Program-made: the position numbers and the translations under genes
Source of the DNA: Pseudaquabacterium inlustre
GTDB taxonomy: Bacteria; Pseudomonadota; Gammaproteobacteria; Burkholderiales; Burkholderiaceae_C
Direction: 5' to 3'
NCBI RefSeq assembly: GCF_038066595.1
Contig: NZ_JBBUTH010000007.1
Coordinates: 496,001 to 560,000, forward strand
Length of the DNA: 64,000 bases
In this document: positions 50,222 through 59,133 of the stretch, one piece after another
How the letters are laid out: the number at the start of each line of letters is the position of its first letter
How positions within the stretch are numbered: position 1 is the first letter of the stretch
Notes under the pieces: model-generated
What the model was told of the DNA's origin: nothing
Seen by the model: only the letters and a program-made list of their open reading frames with translations
The model's database searches: none

Positions 50222-52216
50222 TCAGGCGATGCGGAAGAACGCGACGCTCTGGTTCAGGCGCTGCACGCTGTCGTGCAGCGAGGCGGCCGCCGCGGCGGTC
50301 TGCTCCACCAGCGCAGCGTTCTGCTGCGTCATGCCGTCGAGCTGCTCGACCGACTGGTTCACTTCCGACAGGCCGCTGGTCTGCGCCAGCGTGCCGTCGC
50401 TGATCTCGCTGATCAGCTGCTTGATCTGGTTGGCCTGGTCGACGATCTGGCGCATGGTGTGGCCGGCCTGGCCCACCACGGTGGAGCCGGTCTCCACCTG
50501 GCCGACGCTGGCGCCGATCAGGCCCTTGATCTCGCGCGCCGCACTCGACGAGCGCTGGGCCAGGTTGCGCACCTCGCTGGCCACCACCGCGAAGCCGCGG
50601 CCGGCCTCGCCGGCGCGCGCGGCTTCCACCGCCGCGTTCAGCGCCAGGATGTTGGTCTGGAAGGCGATGCCGTCGATGGTGGCGATGATTTCCTCGATGC
50701 GGCCCGACGAGCGACGGATCTCGCCCATCGTGTCGACCACCTGGTTCACCTCGCTGCCGCCCTGGGCGGCCACCGCGGCGTTGCGCGCCACCAGCTCGGC
50801 GGCGTGCCGCGCCGATTCGGCCGACTGCGACACCGTGCCGCCGATCTGCGACATCGCCGAGGCGGTGCGCTGCAGCTGGCTGGCGGTCTGCTCGGTGCGG
50901 TGCGACAGGTCCAGCGACGCGGCCGCCACCTCGCTGCTGGCGGTGTGGATCTCGCCGGCCCCGTCGCGCACCACGGTCACGGTGCGGCGCAGCGCATCCA
51001 GCGTGGCGGCCAGCGTGTTCATCAGCGAGGCCACCTCGTCGCGGCCCCAGGGCCGCGGCTGCAGCGTCAGGTTGCCCTGCGAGATCTCGCGCAGCTGGCG
51101 CGCCACCTCGGCAATGCCGCCCTGCGTGACACGGTAGAAGGCCACCAGCAGGTACACCGCCACCACCAGACCGAACAAGGACACCAGGCTCTGCAGCATC
51201 AGCACATGGCGCAGGCCGTCCACGCGCAGCGCCAGGCGCTTGTCGAGCGCCTCCAGCACGGTGTGGATGGTCTTGTACTGCAGCTCGATCGCGGTGTTGG
51301 CCTGCGCCAGGAACGCGGCCGGATCACCGCCCGGCATGTCGCCCAGCGCCTGCGACAGCACCAGGCCGGTGAAGCGGCGGCTGGCGTCCTGCATGTCGGC
51401 CAGGTGCAGCTCGTCCTTCAGCGTGGCGTCGGCGGCGGTGGCCCGCTGCAGCGACTTCTCGGTCTGCGCCTGGTGCGTCTGCGCGAAGGCCAGCGCGGTG
51501 TTCAGCCCGTCGTGCTGCTCGGCGGTGGTGGAGCCGGCACGCAGCACCATCATGCCCATGCCGCGCAGGCGGGCGAACTGCTCCGCCAGCTGCGGCATCG
51601 CGAACACCGACGCATCCATCAGGTAGAAGGTGTTCAGGTCAGGGTCCAGCGTCAGGTTGGAGTTGTCGGCCGCGTCATTGAGCAGGCGCAGCCCGGCCTC
51701 CACCACCGCGGTGTGGGCGCTGAAGGCGGTGCCCGGCCCGCCGGTGCCGTGCGCGCCGGCGTTGGCCTGCTGCACCTGCTGGCGCAGCTTGTCCCAGGCC
51801 TCGGTGGTGTTCAGCTCGGCGCCCAGCGTGTTCTGCACCTCGGCCAGGCGCTGCATGGCCTCGTCGAGCGCCTGGCGCGCCTGCGGCAGATCGACCGCCT
51901 GGCTGGCGGCGGCGCGGCGCAGGTTCTGCGAGGCCTGCAGCACCGGCAGCACGGCGCGCACATAGCGCACGCCCACCCGCTCGCGGGCCGAGAAGTCGAT
52001 GTTGCCCAGCGCCGTGATCCACAGCGAGGTGGCCAGCAGCACGATGGGCAGCAGGAAGGCCATCGACACCCAGGCCGCCTTGGCCGGAAAGCCGATGCGG
52101 CGGAAGGCGCGGATGCCCGGCGACATCACGCCGTGGTAGCGGAAGAAGGCGGGCTCCGACCCGTCATCGTGCGCTGCCGGCATCCCGGGCGTGGGGGGCA
52201 TCTCGATCGATCTCAT
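50222..52216 (-). CDS. Methyl-accepting chemotaxis protein
   Basis: A 664-residue receptor (669 if the earlier ATG at 52231 is used; GAGA lies before 52216). The first span is near residues 45-68 (WVSMAFLLPIVLLATSLWI). A large helical periplasmic sensor domain of about 270 residues follows, containing LDPDLNTFYLMDASVFAMPQL, then a second span LMLQSLVSLFGLVVAVYLLVAF. HAMP and the signalling domain come next, with the tip DGIAFQTNILALNAAVEAAR intact. The sensor resembles those of beta-proteobacterial receptors without known ligand. It is 73 bases upstream of the aer gene and probably co-transcribed. Confidence 0.88.
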   Translation of the reverse strand: MRSIEMPPTPGMPAAHDDGSEPAFFRYHGVMSPGIRAFRRIGFPAKAAWVSMAFLLPIVLLATSLWITALGNIDFSARERVGVRYVRAVLPVLQASQNLRRAAASQAVDLPQARQALDEAMQRLAEVQNTLGAELNTTEAWDKLRQQVQQANAGAHGTGGPGTAFSAHTAVVEAGLRLLNDAADNSNLTLDPDLNTFYLMDASVFAMPQLAEQFARLRGMGMMVLRAGSTTAEQHDGLNTALAFAQTHQAQTEKSLQRATAADATLKDELHLADMQDASRRFTGLVLSQALGDMPGGDPAAFLAQANTAIELQYKTIHTVLEALDKRLALRVDGLRHVLMLQSLVSLFGLVVAVYLLVAFYRVTQGGIAEVARQLREISQGNLTLQPRPWGRDEVASLMNTLAATLDALRRTVTVVRDGAGEIHTASSEVAAASLDLSHRTEQTASQLQRTASAMSQIGGTVSQSAESARHAAELVARNAAVAAQGGSEVNQVVDTMGEIRRSSGRIEEIIATIDGIAFQTNILALNAAVEAARAGEAGRGFAVVASEVRNLAQRSSSAAREIKGLIGASVGQVETGSTVVGQAGHTMRQIVDQANQIKQLISEISDGTLAQTSGLSEVNQSVEQLDGMTQQNAALVEQTAAAAASLHDSVQRLNQSVAFFRIA

Positions 52217-52349
52217 GCGGACTTCTCTCATGGACGTAGGGGATGTCCTGGATATCGTCGCGCGTCCAGCGCACTGGACTGTGAGATCTCATAGGGGTGG
52301 GTGCGGCGTGCGATGCGCCCGCCGTGCCGGCCGGCCCGCCGTGGTGCTC

Positions 52350-55300
52350 TCAGGCCGCTGAGGGCACCGGCGCGGTCTGGCTGCTCTGCACCCAGGCTTC
52401 CAGCAGGGCCGGCGTCATCGGCCGGCCGGTGTGGTAGCCCTGGATCGTGTCGCAGCCCAGCTCGACCAGGCGCACGAGCAGCGCCTCGTCCTCCACGCCC
52501 TCGGCCACCACGCGCATGTCCAGCCCGTGGGCCAGCGAGATGACGGCGTGGGCGATCTTCAGGTCGCGCGGCTCCTGCAGCACATGGCGCACCAGCTCGC
52601 GGTCGAGCTTGAGCTTGCCCATCGGCAGCCGGCTGAGGTAGCTGAGGCTGGAATAACCGGTGCCGAAGTCGTCGATCGACAGGCGCACGCCCAGCTCGCG
52701 CAAGGCCTGCAGCTGGCCGAAGCGCTGCACGCTGCCGCGCTCCATCAGCGTGGACTCGGTCAGCTCCAGCTCCAGCGCGCTGGCGGACACGCCATGCCGG
52801 GCCATCGAGCGGTGCAGCGCCGCCGGCAGCTGGTCGTCGTCGAGCTGCACCGCCGAGAGGTTGATCGCCACGCTGTCGATGGGCACGCCGCGGGTGCGCC
52901 AGTCGGCCAGCTGGGCACAGACCTGCTCGATCACCCACTCGCCGATGGGCACGATCAGGCGTGACTCCTCGGCCACCGGGATGAACTCGGCCGGCGAGAC
53001 GCTGCCCAGCTCTTGCGACTGCCAGCGCAGCAGCGCCTCCACCGTCTGCAGCCGGCGGCTGTGGCCATCCACCTGCGGCTGGTACACCAGGCTCAGCTCG
53101 CCCTGCTCGATGGCCTGACGCAGGTGCATCTCCAGGCGCAGGCGCTGCTGCACCCGGCCGTTGACGTCGCGGTTGAAGAACTGGATGCGGTCGCGTCCGT
53201 CGGCCTTGGCCTCGTACATCGCCGCGTCGGCATGGCGCATCAGCTCGTTGATGGTGCTGGCCTCGCCGGGGAACATGGCCACACCCACGCTGCACGAGCA
53301 GATCAGGTCGATGCCGTCCACGCCGATCGGCTCGCGCAGCGTGGCCGCCAGGCGCTCGGCCACGTGGTGCGCCTCGGCCGGGTCGCTCACCGCATGCAGC
53401 AGCACCACGAACTCGTCGCCGCCGAAGCGGCTGACCGTGTCGCCATGGCGCACCGCCTGCAGCAGGCGCTGCGAGACCGTGCGCAGCACCGCGTCGCCGA
53501 CATGGTGGCCCAGCGAATCGTTGATGTTCTTGAAGCGGTCCAAGTCGATGAACAGCAGCGCCATCGACTCGCCCGTAGCGGCCGCCTGCGCCATGGCCTC
53601 GCGCAGGCGCTGCTCGGCCACGGTGCGGTTGGGCAGGCCGGTCAGCACGTCGTGGTGTGCCAGGTAGCGCACGCTCTCCTCGGCGTTCTTGCGGTCGCTG
53701 ATGTCCATGCAGGTGAGGATGAAGTGCGTCAGCGCACCTTCGCGGTGGCGCACCGCCGTCACCACCGCCAGGGCCGGCAGGCCTTCGGCGGCACTGTCGT
53801 CCGGCGCATGCAGGCTCACCTCGCCGCGCCACCAGCCGCGGCGTTCGGCCTCCTGCCACACGGCCGGCACGTCGGCCAGCGCCTGCGGGCCCAGGCGCAC
53901 CGAGGCCAGCGCCGGGCGGCCCAGTTCGTCGACACCGCCCACGCGGCAGAAGGCCTGGTTGGCCGACAGCACCCGCCGCTGGGCATCCAGCAGCACCATG
54001 CCTTCGGACGAGGCCTCGAAGACCTTGGCCCACAGCTCCAGCCGCTGCTCGGCCTGCTTGAGCGTGCCGATCGGCGTGATGGTGGTCAGCACCGCCGGCT
54101 GGCCCTGGTAATCGAACCGGCGCGCCGACAGCAGCACCCAGTGCTCGACGCCGGCGGTGCGCCAGCACACCTCCTGCTCGCGCACCACGTCCAGATCGGA
54201 CAGGGTCTGGAAGAACTGCCGCCGCGCATCGGCGCTGAGGCAGCGCGCCCAGGGGTTGTGCTGCCCCGGCGGCAGCCAGCGCGCGGCCTGCGCATTGGCA
54301 TGCAGCACGCGGTGCTCGGGCACCGAGGTCACCAGCAGCGGCACCGGTGTGTGCTCCAGCAGCTGGCGCTGGGCCTCGGCGGCGCGCGCGGCGCCGGCCA
54401 GCTCGGCCTGCACGCGGCGCTGCTCGGCCATCTCGCCCAGCATGTCGTTGAAGGCGCGGCCCAGGCGGCCGAGTTCGTCGCCGCTGTCCCACTGCAGCCG
54501 CAGCGAGGCATCACCGCTGACGCGCACCTCGTCGGCCAGCCGCACCAGCGCCTGCACCGGCCGGGTGATGCGCCGCGCCATCCAGAACACCGCCCCCAGG
54601 ATGGCCAGCAGCAGCACCGCGGCCGTGCCCAGGTGCACGCGCATGCGGTGGAAGTCGGCGTCCACGCGGCGCTGCAGCAGGCCGCTGAGCGCCCGCGTGA
54701 CCTGCGACCAGGCCTGCAGCACAGTCTGCGGCGCGTCCTCGCGCAGGCGGATCAACTCGCCGCGGTCGCGCGCATCGACACCGTCGTTCACCGCATGGGT
54801 GATCAGCAGCTCGGCGCGCGACACCAGGTCGAGAATCTGGTCCTGGCTGGGCGTCAGCGCCTGCTGCAGCTCGGGCCCGCCGGCCTGGACGGCCTGGTCG
54901 AAGTCACTGCGCAGATCGGCCGCCAGCACCACGATGGCGCCCTGCAGCACCAGCAGCTGGGCCTGGGCCTCGCGGCTCTGCACGCTGCCCGAGGGCTGGG
55001 CCTGCAGCAGTTGCAGCGTGCGCGTCAGCAGGTCCAGCACCTGCGGATAGCGCAGCATGGCCAGCGACATCGTGTAGTAGGAATCCAGTGCCGGGTCGAG
55101 CACCAGGTTCGACTGATTGACCACGCGGGTCAGCAAGGCCTGGGCCGGCGGGATCGCGGTCAGTGGCCGCGCCACCGCCGCTGGCGGCGGGGCGCGCAGC
55201 GCATCGGCCCAGGCGGTGGCCTGCGCGGTGGCCCCCATGTCCTGCCCGTGCAGCGCGTCGGCCTGCAGCACGGCGTCGGCCATGCGGGCGCGGGCGTCGG

Positions 55301-55640
55301 CCTTCGGCAGCGGCGCCAGGCTGGCCACCATCAGCGGCTGCAGCGCCTCCACATAGGCCACGCCCTGCAGTTCCTTGCGCGCAAAGTCGATGGCGATGTA
55401 CTTCTCGCGCACCAGGATGTGGCTGATGAAGATCACCGCGCACAGGTCGAGCAGGTAGATCAGCAGCAGCTTCTGCGCCACCGACAGATCGGCCACCCGC
55501 CGTTGCAGCCGGCGCCACAGCGGCTCGCACGCGCGGCCCGCGGGTGTCCGTTCGGTGACACCAGCGCCGAGCGCAGACAGCGCCGACGGCAGGGCGGCAT
55601 CGCCGGCAGGGCTGGGATCGGTGGCGTCAGGAAAGGCCAA
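52350..55640 (-). CDS. HAMP-PAS-GGDEF-EAL cyclic-di-GMP protein
   Basis: A 1096-residue membrane protein starting at a TTG (a GTG at 55496 is the alternative; the first ATG would remove the first span). Spans lie near 57-75 and 335-354, bracketing a periplasmic helical sensor. HAMP is about 355-407, PAS-like regions lie at 420-530 and 540-650, GGDEF at 655-825 and EAL at 840-1085. GGDEF (740-744) and the product-inhibition RxxD (731-734) are intact. EAL (868-870), DDFGTGYSSL, KLDR and AEGVE are intact, so both synthesis and hydrolysis of c-di-GMP are possible. It lies upstream of two receptors on the same strand. Confidence 0.92.
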   Translation of the reverse strand: MAFPDATDPSPAGDAALPSALSALGAGVTERTPAGRACEPLWRRLQRRVADLSVAQKLLLIYLLDLCAVIFISHILVREKYIAIDFARKELQGVAYVEALQPLMVASLAPLPKADARARMADAVLQADALHGQDMGATAQATAWADALRAPPPAAVARPLTAIPPAQALLTRVVNQSNLVLDPALDSYYTMSLAMLRYPQVLDLLTRTLQLLQAQPSGSVQSREAQAQLLVLQGAIVVLAADLRSDFDQAVQAGGPELQQALTPSQDQILDLVSRAELLITHAVNDGVDARDRGELIRLREDAPQTVLQAWSQVTRALSGLLQRRVDADFHRMRVHLGTAAVLLLAILGAVFWMARRITRPVQALVRLADEVRVSGDASLRLQWDSGDELGRLGRAFNDMLGEMAEQRRVQAELAGAARAAEAQRQLLEHTPVPLLVTSVPEHRVLHANAQAARWLPPGQHNPWARCLSADARRQFFQTLSDLDVVREQEVCWRTAGVEHWVLLSARRFDYQGQPAVLTTITPIGTLKQAEQRLELWAKVFEASSEGMVLLDAQRRVLSANQAFCRVGGVDELGRPALASVRLGPQALADVPAVWQEAERRGWWRGEVSLHAPDDSAAEGLPALAVVTAVRHREGALTHFILTCMDISDRKNAEESVRYLAHHDVLTGLPNRTVAEQRLREAMAQAAATGESMALLFIDLDRFKNINDSLGHHVGDAVLRTVSQRLLQAVRHGDTVSRFGGDEFVVLLHAVSDPAEAHHVAERLAATLREPIGVDGIDLICSCSVGVAMFPGEASTINELMRHADAAMYEAKADGRDRIQFFNRDVNGRVQQRLRLEMHLRQAIEQGELSLVYQPQVDGHSRRLQTVEALLRWQSQELGSVSPAEFIPVAEESRLIVPIGEWVIEQVCAQLADWRTRGVPIDSVAINLSAVQLDDDQLPAALHRSMARHGVSASALELELTESTLMERGSVQRFGQLQALRELGVRLSIDDFGTGYSSLSYLSRLPMGKLKLDRELVRHVLQEPRDLKIAHAVISLAHGLDMRVVAEGVEDEALLVRLVELGCDTIQGYHTGRPMTPALLEAWVQSSQTAPVPSAA

Positions 55641-55955
55641 GGCAGGAGCACCCAGGGGTGCGCAGAAAGGGTTCGAGGAAACGTAACAGCTTCGTCACAG
55701 GCCCGAAACTCATATTTCAGATAGTCAGATTCCTGTGAATCGGCCGTTCACCGGGGAGGTGGAGCCCTGACTGTGATGACGCGCACGATAATTGCTATTT
55801 TTCGTTCGACATCGAGATCAGGCGCGGCTGCCTCGCACGCTGCAGCAACCCTGGGGTAACGGCGCCCACCGATGCAGTGCCAGCCCCCGTGCGGGGCCCA
55901 CATGGCCTGTTGTGCGCACAGGCGCAGGCCACAGCACTTCTCAGAAGGCGCAGTC
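55641..55955. other. Intergenic region between GGDEF-EAL and luxR-type genes
   Basis: This stretch separates divergent genes. It is A+T-richer between 55700 and 55805 and carries an inverted repeat GATTC-CTGT-GAATC at 55728-55741. It probably holds both promoters. I see no lux-box-like palindrome of the usual length and no RNA gene. Confidence 0.45.
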
Positions 55956-56081
55956 ATGAGCAAGTCAGTCGGAGGCGTGCGGCGCGGGCTGCACGGAGGT
56001 CCTCTCGATTCCACGTTAGGTCATTCCATGGCCAACCCGCTCGATCATGGTGCTCAATGCACCGGTATGGAGTGGTGGTGA
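55956..56081 (+). CDS. Possible 41-residue leader ORF coupled to the luxR-type gene
   Basis: An ATG at 55956 preceded by AAGG opens a 41-codon frame, rich in Gly and His and ending GMEWW, whose TGA shares one base with the ATG of the regulator gene (TGATG). Such junctions usually reflect translational coupling. No homology is recognised. It may be a leader peptide or a chance frame; the coupling geometry is the only support. Confidence 0.35.
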   Translation: MSKSVGGVRRGLHGGPLDSTLGHSMANPLDHGAQCTGMEWW

Positions 56082-56911
56082 TGTGGCGCCAGGCAGTTGC
56101 ACCTGATGGCAGCACGGCGCACCACGCGGGTGCCTCGCCGGCCACGCCACCGGTCCTGATGCGGCCCGAGATCGTGGGCCTGGCACGCGCCGGCTCGTCG
56201 GCCGAACTGGAACAGGCCCTGGCCCGGCTGGCCGGTGCGCTGGGATTCGACGCCGCGGTCGCGGTCATCGAGGACTGGCGCAGCTTTGGCGCGCCGGTGC
56301 GGCACATGGTGGCCTCGACCGGGCAGACCTGGGTGCTGACCTACCGGCAGCACCGGCTGCACGAGACCAGCCCGATCGTGCGGCACTGCCGCCAGAGCAC
56401 GGAGCCGCTGGTGTGGACTGCCGAGCGCCTGTGGGACGAGGCACCCGAGTACTGGCGTGCCGCCACCTGTGCCGGCTTCTGGGAGGGGCTGAGCGTGGCC
56501 AGCCACCGGCCGATGTCGTTGTGCCTGGTGTCGCTGGTGCGCGGGCGCGGCGCCTTCTGCCAGGCCGAGGTGCTGCCCGACGTACCCGACGAATACGGCC
56601 TGCTGGCCGAGTTGCTGCACGACCGCCTGCTGCGCATCGTGCGCGACGAATGCCTGTCGACGCGCCTGGGCCAGGTCAGCCGGCGCGAGCTGGAATGCCT
56701 GCACTGGACCGCACGCGGCAAGACCAGCGGCGAGACCGGCCAGCTGCTGAACGTCAGCGAGGCCACGGTGAACTTCCACCTGCAGCGCGCGATGACCAAG
56801 CTGGAGGCCACCAACCGCCAGAAGGCCGTGGCCGTGGCCACGGCGCTGGGCCTGTTCACGCCGGCCGCCACGGGCGGCCCGGGCGGGCTGACCGAGGCCG
56901 GCACCGACTGA
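56081..56911 (+). CDS. LuxR-family regulator with autoinducer-type domain (solo)
   Basis: A 276-residue quorum-sensing-type regulator. In the ligand domain, Trp84, Tyr88, Pro98 and Trp112 stand exactly at the spacing of Trp57, Tyr61, Pro71 and Trp85 in TraR. The residue at the place of the AHL-contacting Asp70 is Ser97. The C-terminal helix-turn-helix (about 210-265) has SRRELECLHWTARGKT and SEATVNFHLQRAMTKL with the conserved Glu, Leu and Gly. GGAG lies eight bases before the ATG at 56081; an ATG at 56057 is possible. No luxI-type synthase is in the window. Confidence 0.85.
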   Translation: MWRQAVAPDGSTAHHAGASPATPPVLMRPEIVGLARAGSSAELEQALARLAGALGFDAAVAVIEDWRSFGAPVRHMVASTGQTWVLTYRQHRLHETSPIVRHCRQSTEPLVWTAERLWDEAPEYWRAATCAGFWEGLSVASHRPMSLCLVSLVRGRGAFCQAEVLPDVPDEYGLLAELLHDRLLRIVRDECLSTRLGQVSRRELECLHWTARGKTSGETGQLLNVSEATVNFHLQRAMTKLEATNRQKAVAVATALGLFTPAATGGPGGLTEAGTD

Positions 56912-56938
56912 CGCCCGCCAGGCCGGGCCGCGCCCGGC

Positions 56939-57271
56939 TCAGTGCCAGAAGGCGCCGCCCGCCGCCAGGGCCGCGCCACCGGCCGGCACGGCGTGGGTGA
57001 GGCCCTGCCAGCGCTCGCGCGCCTGGGTCATCACCTGCCGCATGGCCGGTGACAGCGCCGGGTGCTCGGCCAGGAAGAACAGGTTGGACACCACCTTGCG
57101 TGCCAGCAGCGAGCGCAGGCCGGCCACGTCCAGCGCGCTGCCGGGGGCGGGATCGGCCCAGGTGGTCATCAGCGCCAGCGTGCCGGCGATCAGCGCATGC
57201 GGGCAGGGCAGGGTGGCCTCGTCGTCAGGGGCGGGGTCGGCCTGGGGCTGGAGGGCGTGGACGGGGTTCAT
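56939..57271 (-). CDS. Small conserved-looking protein of the hemP cluster
   Basis: A 110-residue soluble protein with the stretch CPHALIAGTLALMTTWADP, then a helical part LRSLLARKVVSNLFFLAEHPALSPAMRQVMTQARERW, and a Gly/Ala-rich tail. GGAG lies nine bases before the ATG. It follows the DUF2325 gene by 27 bases and so is probably in the same iron-linked operon. I do not recognise a family. Confidence 0.65.
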   Translation of the reverse strand: MNPVHALQPQADPAPDDEATLPCPHALIAGTLALMTTWADPAPGSALDVAGLRSLLARKVVSNLFFLAEHPALSPAMRQVMTQARERWQGLTHAVPAGGAALAAGGAFWH

Positions 57272-57298
57272 GGTGCGAGGCTCCGCGAAGACGGGGGT

Positions 57299-58570
57299 TC
57301 AGGAGGGGGTGGCCGGGCTGGCCGCGGCGTGCGCCAGGCCCAGTGCGCGCTGCAGGCCGCTGCGGCTGGACTGCTCGACGAACAGGCAGGGCTTGCCGGT
57401 GCGCTTGCAGTGCGACTTCACGCGCCAGTAGGCGTCGTGGCTGATGCAGCCGGTCTGGCAGATCACCAGGTCGGCGGCGGCGAGGCAGGCTTCGAGTTGC
57501 GCCGGGCTGTGCTCGGTGCCGCCGTCGTGGTGCGCGAAGTGCGCGCCTTCGCGCTCGATGACATGGCGGTACACCGGCACGGCGCGGCTGCGCCCGCCCA
57601 CGCACAGCACCGCACGCTGCGACAGCGCCGGCCAGGGCAGCGGCACGGGCACCGGCGCGGCGGCCGCCGCGGGCGCTGTACAGGCGCTGGCGCTGGCGGG
57701 CAGCGTGGCCGGGCCGGCCGCGGCCAGGCGTGCATGGCGCAGGGCGCGGTCCAGGCCCACCAGGCGCTCGCGCAGCGCCAGCACCTGGGCCTGCAGTTCG
57801 CGCCGGGGCGCCAGGTCGGGGCTGGCCTGCTGCGCCTGCGCCAGGGCGTGCGACAGCTGCGCGATGCGGGTGTCGCGGCCGATCAGCTCGCCGCGCAACT
57901 GCACCAGGCTGGCCTGCAGCTGCTCCAGGCGCAGCGCCTGCTGCTGCAACTGCTCGGCCTGGCGCGCCAGCAGCGTGCCCTGGCTGTGCTGCAGGCGCTC
58001 GTGCGCGGTCTGCAGCTCGCGCAGGCGGCGGCGGTCGGCACGCTCGGCGGCACCCCACTGGTGCTGCAGCAGGTGGATGTCGTGCAGCACCTGCTCCTCC
58101 AGCAGGGTGTCGCAGGCGGCGTGGGTCAGCGTGGCCCACAGCGCTCCGGCCACGCCATCGCCCTGCAGCGCCGCGCGCCACCAGCTGGCCAGCGCCTCGG
58201 TGTCCTTGATCGCCCGCGTCGTGCGCAGCGCCTCGGCATAGCGGGTGTCCAGCGCCTGCTGGATGCGCTCGGCCAGCGGCGTGCGGCGCTTGCTGGCGGC
58301 AATGGCCTCGCAGTGCAGCCCGTAGTCGTCGGTGGGGGCCTCGGCCCCCTGCTCACGCTGCACCAGCGCACGCACCGCGTCCAGCGGCAGGCACACGCCG
58401 ATCACCGGGCAGAAGGCATGGCTGTCCAGCTCCCACAGGCGACGCCGGCGCGAGCCGGACGGCCGTGGGGCGGGGATGTCCGGCAGCGCCGGCGCGGCCT
58501 GGGTGGGCCACAGGTTCAGGGGCTGGCCCGCGGTGGGCCAGAACGGGTGCGGGCGGGCGATGCGGCACAT
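57299..58570 (-). CDS. DUF2325 domain protein with central coiled coil
   Basis: A 423-residue cytoplasmic protein. Residues 190-290 form a long heptad-rich coiled coil (LARQAEQLQQQALRLEQLQASLVQLRGEL and neighbours). The C-terminal 100 residues are the DUF2325 domain: RAVLCVGGRSRAVPVYRHVIE, FAHHDGGTEH, LVICQTGCISHDAYWRVKSHCKR and the final FVEQSSRSGL. The Cys and His residues there could bind a metal or thiol ligand. In other proteobacteria such genes lie near hemP and iron-storage genes. The ATG at 58570 is preceded by GGAG. Biochemical role unknown. Confidence 0.85.
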   Translation of the reverse strand: MCRIARPHPFWPTAGQPLNLWPTQAAPALPDIPAPRPSGSRRRRLWELDSHAFCPVIGVCLPLDAVRALVQREQGAEAPTDDYGLHCEAIAASKRRTPLAERIQQALDTRYAEALRTTRAIKDTEALASWWRAALQGDGVAGALWATLTHAACDTLLEEQVLHDIHLLQHQWGAAERADRRRLRELQTAHERLQHSQGTLLARQAEQLQQQALRLEQLQASLVQLRGELIGRDTRIAQLSHALAQAQQASPDLAPRRELQAQVLALRERLVGLDRALRHARLAAAGPATLPASASACTAPAAAAAPVPVPLPWPALSQRAVLCVGGRSRAVPVYRHVIEREGAHFAHHDGGTEHSPAQLEACLAAADLVICQTGCISHDAYWRVKSHCKRTGKPCLFVEQSSRSGLQRALGLAHAAASPATPS

Positions 58571-58595
58571 GCCAGGGACTCCGGTGCGCCAGGGT

Positions 58596-58757
58596 TCAGG
58601 CGCCGGGCCAGCGGGCCAGCCCGTCGAGCAGCCGCAGATCGGGCAAGGCCTCGCCCTCGACCGCGGCACGGACATCGGCGTGACACGGCAAGGCGGGTGG
58701 CCGGTGGCCGGGCGGGGTGGCCGACGGCGCGGCCACGCAGTTGCGAGCGAGGTACAT
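58596..58757 (-). CDS. 53-residue ORF between hemP and the DUF2325 gene
   Basis: A 53-codon frame from an ATG at 58757 to a TGA at 58596-58598, with GGGAG seven bases before the ATG, one of the better ribosome sites in the area. The peptide begins MYLARNCVAAP, is rich in Pro and Ala, and ends with a possible helix LPDLRLLDGLARW. It has two Cys. It sits 25 bases before the DUF2325 start. No family recognised; support is position and ribosome site. Confidence 0.5.
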   Translation of the reverse strand: MYLARNCVAAPSATPPGHRPPALPCHADVRAAVEGEALPDLRLLDGLARWPGA

Positions 58758-58900
58758 GGACGAACTCCCGTGGGCAGGCCGCCGGTGGGCGGCGGATGCT
58801 TGGACGCGGGCGCGGCAGGCGGGCGACTGCTGGCAGCGGCGCGGGCGTTCGTGGACGAAGGACTGGGTGCGTTGCCGGTGGGCGTGTGGAGCGCCTGGCC

Positions 58901-59119
58901 TTACTTGGTGAGGATCAGCTTGCCCTGGCGCGTGAGGCGCAGGCGGTACAGCGCATCGCCGTGGCGGATGTGCGCCTCGATCCCGTCGCCCAGCAAGACC
59001 TCGCTGGGCCAGCAGGGCGTGATGGCGCTCGACTCAACCGACGGGGCCGGGGCGGCCCCAGGCAATGGCACGGCCTCGCGGGCGTGGGCAGGGGGCGGAA
59101 GAACGGAGGGCATCGACAT
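58901..59119 (-). CDS. hemP: Hemin uptake protein HemP
   Basis: A 72-residue protein whose C-terminal 35 residues carry the HemP core (SEVLLGDGIEAHIRHGDALYRL, then TRQGKLILTK). HemP is a small protein needed for, or activating, haem uptake in several proteobacteria. The start at 59119 is chosen because AGGA lies eight bases before it. A palindrome matching a Fur site lies immediately upstream. The 140 bases after the stop hold only G+C-rich hairpins (for example GCCGCC-GGTG-GGCGGC at 58778-58793). Confidence 0.88.
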   Translation of the reverse strand: MSMPSVLPPPAHAREAVPLPGAAPAPSVESSAITPCWPSEVLLGDGIEAHIRHGDALYRLRLTRQGKLILTK

Positions 59120-59133
59120 GGGTACCATCCTAA

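Noticed and set aside
55667..55690. A tRNA-like GGTTCGA segment
   Set aside because: No cloverleaf can be built around it; no acceptor stem or anticodon arm is found.
53013..55724. A 903-codon open frame on the plus strand opposite the GGDEF-EAL gene
   Set aside because: It lies antisense to a gene with intact GGDEF and EAL motifs; its translation is His/Gln/Ala/Gly-rich low-complexity sequence, as expected from the reverse frame of high-G+C codons.
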